Below are positions 25,030 through 28,466 of a stretch of 28,466 nt of DNA, one piece after another. The number at the start of each line of letters is the position of its first letter. Positions within the stretch are counted from its first letter, which is position 1. Source of the DNA: Mesobacterium_A hydrothermale (lineage in GTDB: Bacteria > Pseudomonadota > Alphaproteobacteria > Rhodobacterales > Rhodobacteraceae); NCBI RefSeq assembly GCF_035818635.1, contig NZ_JAYLLH010000038.1, forward strand, positions 1-28,466. The letters are read 5' to 3'. The position numbers were made by a program, and so were the translations under genes. The notes under the pieces are model-generated. The model was not told the origin of the DNA. It worked only from the letters and a program-made list of their open reading frames with translations, and did no database searches.

Positions 25030-26700
25030 ATGGCCAAGCCAAAGAACATCTTGTTCATCATGTTTGACCAGCTGCGCTGGGACTACCTGAGCTGTTACGG
25101 GCACAAACACCTGCACACGCCCAACATTGATCGGCTGGCCGAAAAAGGTGTGCGGTTCAATCGCTGCTACATTCAGTCGCCGATCTGCGGGTCCAGCCGG
25201 ATGAGCACCTATACCGGTCGCTATGTGCATTCCCACGGCGCAAGCTGGAACGGGATTCCGCTGAAAGTGGGCGAGATGACGATGGGCGATCATCTGCGCA
25301 AGGCCGGGATGGATTGCTATCTTGTCGGAAAAACGCACATGCGCGCAGACGAAGAAGGCATGGCCCGGCTGGGGTTGGAGCCGGATTCGATCATCGGTGC
25401 GCGCGTCAGCGAGTGTGGGTTTGACGTGTTCGAACGCGATGACGGCATGCTGCCCGAGGGGCCTGACGGGTCCTATGACCCGGATGGGGCGAAGGAATAC
25501 AACAAGTGGTTGAAGGCCAAGGGATATGTATCCGACAACCCCTGGCACGATTTCGCCAACTCGGGTCTGGACGAGGACGGCAACGTTCTGTCTGGCTGGT
25601 TTCTTAAGAATTCATCCGAGGCGGCGAACATCGCTGAACCCGACAGCGAAACGCCGTATCTGACCGGCCGGGGGATGGAATTCATCGAAAGCCACGATGG
25701 CCCGTGGTGTATGCACCTGAGCTATATCAAGCCGCATTGGCCCTACATCGTACCGGAACCCTATGCCAGCATGTTTGGCCCCGAACATGTGCAGCCCGTT
25801 GTCCGGTCTGACAGCGAACGCCAAAACGCGCATCCGGTGTTCAAGGCCTTCATGGACACCAAGGTTGGCGAAACCTTTTCGCGGCAGGATGTGCGCGACG
25901 CAGTGATCCCTGCCTATATGGGCCTGATCAAGCAGGCCGATGACCAGATGGGCCAGCTGTTTGCGTGGCTGGAAGAGACCGGCCGCACGGATGACACGAT
26001 GATTGTGCTGACATCCGACCACGGCGATTTCCTGGGCGACCACTGGATGGGGGAGAAGACTTTCTTCCACGACACCTCGACCAGGGTGCCGTTGATCATC
26101 TTTGACCCGTCGCCCGAGGCAGACGCGACCCGGGGCACAGTCAGCGATGCTTTGGTCGAGTGCATCGACTTTGCCCCGACCTTCGTCGAGGTCGCCGGAG
26201 GTACGCCGCCCTATCACATCCTGGAAGGTGAAAGCCTGCTGCCGATCCTGCGCGGGGAGCGGAGCGAGACCAAGCGCGACTATGTGATCTGCGAATATGA
26301 TTTTTCGGCCACGCCGGTGGCGCATCTGCACGATATCGCGGTGCGAGATGCGGTGATGTTCATGGTCGCCGACAAGAAATGGAAGCTGTGCCATTTCGAA
26401 GGCGGCCACCGTCCGATGCTGTTCGATCTGGAAAACGATCCGCAGGAACTGACCGATCTTGGCGACCGTGATGACCACACCGAGGTGATCGCAAAGATGT
26501 ACGAAAAGCTGTTCGAATGGACCCGGCGCCAGTCACAGCGCACCACGCGATCCGAAGAGCAGCTGATCGCAATGCGCACCAAGACCCGTCGGCGGGGCGT
26601 GGTGATCGGGGTCTACGATGAAAACGACACCGCATTGGAACTGACGGTGAAATATCGCGGTCGTACCGCCCCCGACATGAAATCGGGGCCGGTGGGCTAA
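25030..26700 (+). CDS. Sulfatase-family hydrolase with atypical C-G-S-S-R active site
   Basis: A 556-residue alkaline-phosphatase-superfamily enzyme expected to cleave a sulfate or phosphonate ester. It has no signal peptide, so it should be cytoplasmic and act on imported substrate. Visible: metal ligand Asp13 in IMFDQLRWDYLSCYG, catalytic-site segment PICGSSRMSTYTGRY with Cys53 and Arg57, LVGKTHM, and metal motif SDHGDFLGDH near 329-338 followed by GEKTFFHD. The usual formylglycine motif is C-x-P-x-R; here the third position is Ser55 (TCC, one base from CCC). Whether Cys53 is still converted is uncertain. ATG 25030 has AGAGGAAA upstream. An orphan GGGAGGAGG at 24969-24977 lies in the leader. 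The TAXI binding-protein gene follows after 62 bases. Confidence 0.9.
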   Translation: MAKPKNILFIMFDQLRWDYLSCYGHKHLHTPNIDRLAEKGVRFNRCYIQSPICGSSRMSTYTGRYVHSHGASWNGIPLKVGEMTMGDHLRKAGMDCYLVGKTHMRADEEGMARLGLEPDSIIGARVSECGFDVFERDDGMLPEGPDGSYDPDGAKEYNKWLKAKGYVSDNPWHDFANSGLDEDGNVLSGWFLKNSSEAANIAEPDSETPYLTGRGMEFIESHDGPWCMHLSYIKPHWPYIVPEPYASMFGPEHVQPVVRSDSERQNAHPVFKAFMDTKVGETFSRQDVRDAVIPAYMGLIKQADDQMGQLFAWLEETGRTDDTMIVLTSDHGDFLGDHWMGEKTFFHDTSTRVPLIIFDPSPEADATRGTVSDALVECIDFAPTFVEVAGGTPPYHILEGESLLPILRGERSETKRDYVICEYDFSATPVAHLHDIAVRDAVMFMVADKKWKLCHFEGGHRPMLFDLENDPQELTDLGDRDDHTEVIAKMYEKLFEWTRRQSQRTTRSEEQLIAMRTKTRRRGVVIGVYDENDTALELTVKYRGRTAPDMKSGPVG

Positions 26701-26708
26701 GACAGTCT

Positions 26709-26736
26709 GGCCGGACCAAGGAGGAGGGGACCGGCC
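26709..26736 (+). promoter_or_regulatory. Hairpin enclosing a strong Shine-Dalgarno upstream of the leader ORF
   Basis: GGCCGG (26709-26714) can pair with CCGGCC (26731-26736); the 16-base loop contains AAGGAGGAGGGG, the ribosome binding site of the mini-ORF at 26740. The stem is only 6 bp, so its stability in RNA is uncertain. Confidence 0.4.
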
Positions 26737-26739
26737 GTC

Positions 26740-26766
26740 ATGAACCGAAAAGGGAGGAACCCATGA
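26740..26766 (+). CDS. Eight-codon leader ORF overlapping the TAXI gene
   Basis: ATG 26740 encodes MNRKGRNP and ends with TGA 26764-26766, which overlaps the ATG of the binding-protein gene (26763) as ATGA. A strong AAGGAGGAGGGG ends ten bases before its ATG, and its own codons AAA GGG AGG form the Shine-Dalgarno of the next gene. This would give translational coupling. It is too short to be judged by composition and could be a chance ORF. Confidence 0.4.
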   Translation: MNRKGRNP

Positions 26767-27818
26767 AACACCTGACCAAGACCTTCGCCGGGCTGTGCCT
26801 TGCCGGGGCGCTTGCCGCGGGCAACGCACAGGCGCAGGCCAACCTGACCGCTGAAACATCCAGCCCGGGCAACAGCCCGCATGTGTCGATCCTGCACCTT
26901 GCAGAGGTCGCCAGCACCGCGGGCGTTGCAAACCTTCAGGTTCAGGACGGCCAGACGCTGACCAATTCCATCCAGAACGTTGCGCAAGGCCGCACTGACA
27001 TTTCTGCGATGCCGCTTCTGCTGGCCTTCTTGCTGTCGAAAGGGCGCGGACCCTATTCCAGCCTGGGCGATGAAGGCGCGGCGCTGGCCGACAACCTGCG
27101 CGCGCTTTATCCCTATAATGCCGGGGCTTATGGCCTGATGGCGCTGGAAAGCGAAGGCATCACCAGTTGGGCCGACCTGGCGGGCAAGAATGTCTGGAAC
27201 GGTCCGCCGCGCGGCGCTGCGCTGGTCAATGCGCGTCAGGCGATCTTTCTGACTGCCGGGCTGAAGGATGGCGAAGGCTATACCGGTCATCAGGACAACT
27301 GGGGGCAACTTGCCGGGCGGTTGGTCGATGGTTCGATGGACGCGTTTGTTGTGCCTCTGACCTTCCCGTCGCAACGGGTGACCACAATGATGGCAGCGGG
27401 CAACGTCGTAATGGTGTCCACGCCCAAGGAAATCTATGAAAGCGAAGACTACCAGCGAGTTTTCAAGGCCCCAGGTAACGTGCCGATTGCCGTCAAATGG
27501 GAAGACATGGGTTATGAGGACGGTAAGGGTGTCCGCCTGATTTCCGAAGATGGCACTTTCCGTGGCATTGGCACCGCATTTGCCGATGTGGTCAACAAGG
27601 ACATGCCGTTCGAGACCGCAAAGGCACTGGTGGCCGAATACATCCGCACGCTGGATGGCCTGCGCGCCAAGACCCCGTACATGAAGAACGTCAACCTTGC
27701 GGTACTCGATCCTGAATTGTCGGGCTTTTGCGGTGCGAACCCGCTGAAATACCACCCAGGTGCCGTCGCCGCGTGGGAAGAGGCCGGCTATACCGTGCCC
27801 GATTGCGCCAAGGAATAA
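26763..27818 (+). CDS. TAXI-family TRAP transporter solute-binding protein
   Basis: A 351-residue periplasmic binding protein for a TRAP transporter of the TAXI type. The Sec signal is MKHLTKTFAGLCLAGALAAG with cleavage near AQAQA (about 25). TAXI-like features: NLTAETSSPGNSPHVSILHLAEVA at the mature start, QNVAQGRTDISAMPLLLA near 76-93, a middle lobe with WADLAGKNVWNGPPRGAAL, and TFPSQRVTTMMAAGNV near 200-215. Two Cys near the C terminus (FCGANP and PDCAKE) might form a disulfide. The ATG is preceded by AAAGGGAGG. It lies between the sulfatase and a small membrane protein, so the ligand may be the sulfatase substrate. Family assignment is by pattern, ligand by context only. Confidence 0.82.
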   Translation: MKHLTKTFAGLCLAGALAAGNAQAQANLTAETSSPGNSPHVSILHLAEVASTAGVANLQVQDGQTLTNSIQNVAQGRTDISAMPLLLAFLLSKGRGPYSSLGDEGAALADNLRALYPYNAGAYGLMALESEGITSWADLAGKNVWNGPPRGAALVNARQAIFLTAGLKDGEGYTGHQDNWGQLAGRLVDGSMDAFVVPLTFPSQRVTTMMAAGNVVMVSTPKEIYESEDYQRVFKAPGNVPIAVKWEDMGYEDGKGVRLISEDGTFRGIGTAFADVVNKDMPFETAKALVAEYIRTLDGLRAKTPYMKNVNLAVLDPELSGFCGANPLKYHPGAVAAWEEAGYTVPDCAKE

Positions 27819-27830
27819 TCCGGTACCTCG

Positions 27831-27857
27831 CCGGGCCGTCGCAATAGAGCGGCCCGG
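27831..27857 (+). terminator. Hairpin after the TAXI binding-protein gene
   Basis: CCGGGCCG (27831-27838) pairs perfectly with CGGCCCGG (27850-27857) over an 11-base loop; TTTT appears only ten bases later. It more likely gives partial termination or mRNA protection than full termination. Confidence 0.4.
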
Positions 27858-27905
27858 ATCACCCCTTTTCCACCCGCACATTCAGATTTCCACAGGAGCC
27901 TGGCT

Positions 27906-28403
27906 ATGAGCTTTGAGTCCATTCGGAAACCGTCAGTCTTCAACAGGCTTTCGCTGGTGCTGGGCTTTGTGCTGGTGACCATCGGTCTTTTGAACACGAT
28001 GCCGTCGATCCCCGGGCTGGATGACTGGGTCAGCGACACGTTTGGCAAAGACGTGGTGATCCGGCGCTTCAGTTTTGAGTACCTGGCACCGCTTTGTTTT
28101 GTTTTCATGATGACCATCGTCGCCCTGGATCAATCCATGGCGCGGCAATTCCGTGACCGCGGCCGCGGGCTTTACCTGCTTGGGCTCGCGATGGATATCG
28201 CGCTGGTGGGGATGGCTTTCGCCATGGCCACAGCCTATCTGATCGAAATCGACAGCGTCTGCCTGATCGACCAGCTCACCGGCGAACGGGCCGAACTGAT
28301 CGCCCGCGCGCTTCAGGATGAGATAGAGTTCGCCGAAAGCATGGGCCTGCCACCGCCATCGACGGTCGACGACCCGGCCTGCATCAACACGCTAGTGGAT
28401 TGA
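27906..28403 (+). CDS. Small membrane protein, probable TRAP transporter small subunit
   Basis: A 165-residue protein with three hydrophobic helices at about 14-32, 57-75 and 88-112 and a soluble acidic C-terminal tail of about 50 residues containing two Cys (CLIDQ and ACINT). I do not recognise it firmly. Its place right after a TAXI binding protein, where the membrane part of the transporter is expected, suggests a DctQ-like small subunit or a split-off N-terminal part of the fused permease. The usual DctQ sequence features are not obvious, and three helices is one fewer than standard. ATG 27906 has CAGGAG upstream. The large permease is not in the window and may start just beyond it. Confidence 0.55.
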   Translation: MSFESIRKPSVFNRLSLVLGFVLVTIGLLNTMPSIPGLDDWVSDTFGKDVVIRRFSFEYLAPLCFVFMMTIVALDQSMARQFRDRGRGLYLLGLAMDIALVGMAFAMATAYLIEIDSVCLIDQLTGERAELIARALQDEIEFAESMGLPPPSTVDDPACINTLVD

Positions 28404-28466
28404 TCGCGACAAACGAGTCCGAATTGGGATTCCCATTTGGTGCTGGCCGTGCGAGTCATGCTGATG
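28404..28466. other. Right edge, no recognised feature
   Basis: The final 63 bases hold no clear gene, terminator or promoter. A small GGGATTCCC palindrome occurs at about 28427-28435. The next gene, expected to be the large TRAP permease, is outside the window. Confidence 0.5.

Overview
The window is GC-rich, densely coding DNA with almost no gap above 250 bases. The gene set points to an alphaproteobacterium of the Rhodobacterales (Roseobacter-type): UbiG, a membrane-anchored MoeB, a DUF2161 protein, a fused ATP sulfurylase/APS kinase, groESL behind a CIRCE element, Dpp-type, polar amino-acid and TAXI/TRAP transporters. This assignment is inferred from gene content; no rRNA or tRNA is present to confirm it. 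I see no insertion sequence, phage gene, CRISPR array or integrase.

Left part (1-4468): after one clear and one doubtful terminator-like hairpin lies a stand-alone NRPS-like enzyme with the order adenylation, carrier, thioesterase and no condensation domain. It converges on ubiG, which is divergent from a proline iminopeptidase.

Middle-left (4542-12797): a complete peptide-type ABC transporter (two permeases, one double ATPase, one Tat-exported binding protein) ending at a strong terminator. It is followed by a MoeB-like E1 enzyme with three membrane helices, then a polar amino-acid binding protein and one permease without an ATPase gene. The binding protein seems to lack about 21 residues of lobe 1. 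The transporter is flanked by peptidases: iminopeptidase upstream and, at 12843-14855, a Dcp-like M3 peptidase. This suggests peptide uptake and breakdown.

Middle-right (14875-19889): a TraB/GumN-family exported protein on the minus strand, a PD-(D/E)XK-like DUF2161 protein, a THUMP-type RNA methyltransferase, and groES-groEL with a sigma-70-like promoter, a perfect CIRCE operator and a strong terminator.

Right part (20133-28466) has a sulfur theme. A fused ATP sulfurylase/APS kinase makes PAPS. Next come a PAPS-type sulfotransferase and a small glycosyltransferase-like protein, probably modifying a surface glycan. Then follow a LysR regulator, a sulfatase with an unusual active-site motif (C-G-S-S-R), a TAXI-type TRAP binding protein preceded by an overlapping eight-codon leader, and a small three-helix membrane protein probably belonging to the same transporter. 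The large TRAP permease would lie beyond the window. The regulator/sulfatase/TAXI set looks like an uptake and desulfation cassette for an unknown sulfate or phosphonate ester, and with the PAPS/sulfotransferase pair it is the best candidate here for undescribed biology.
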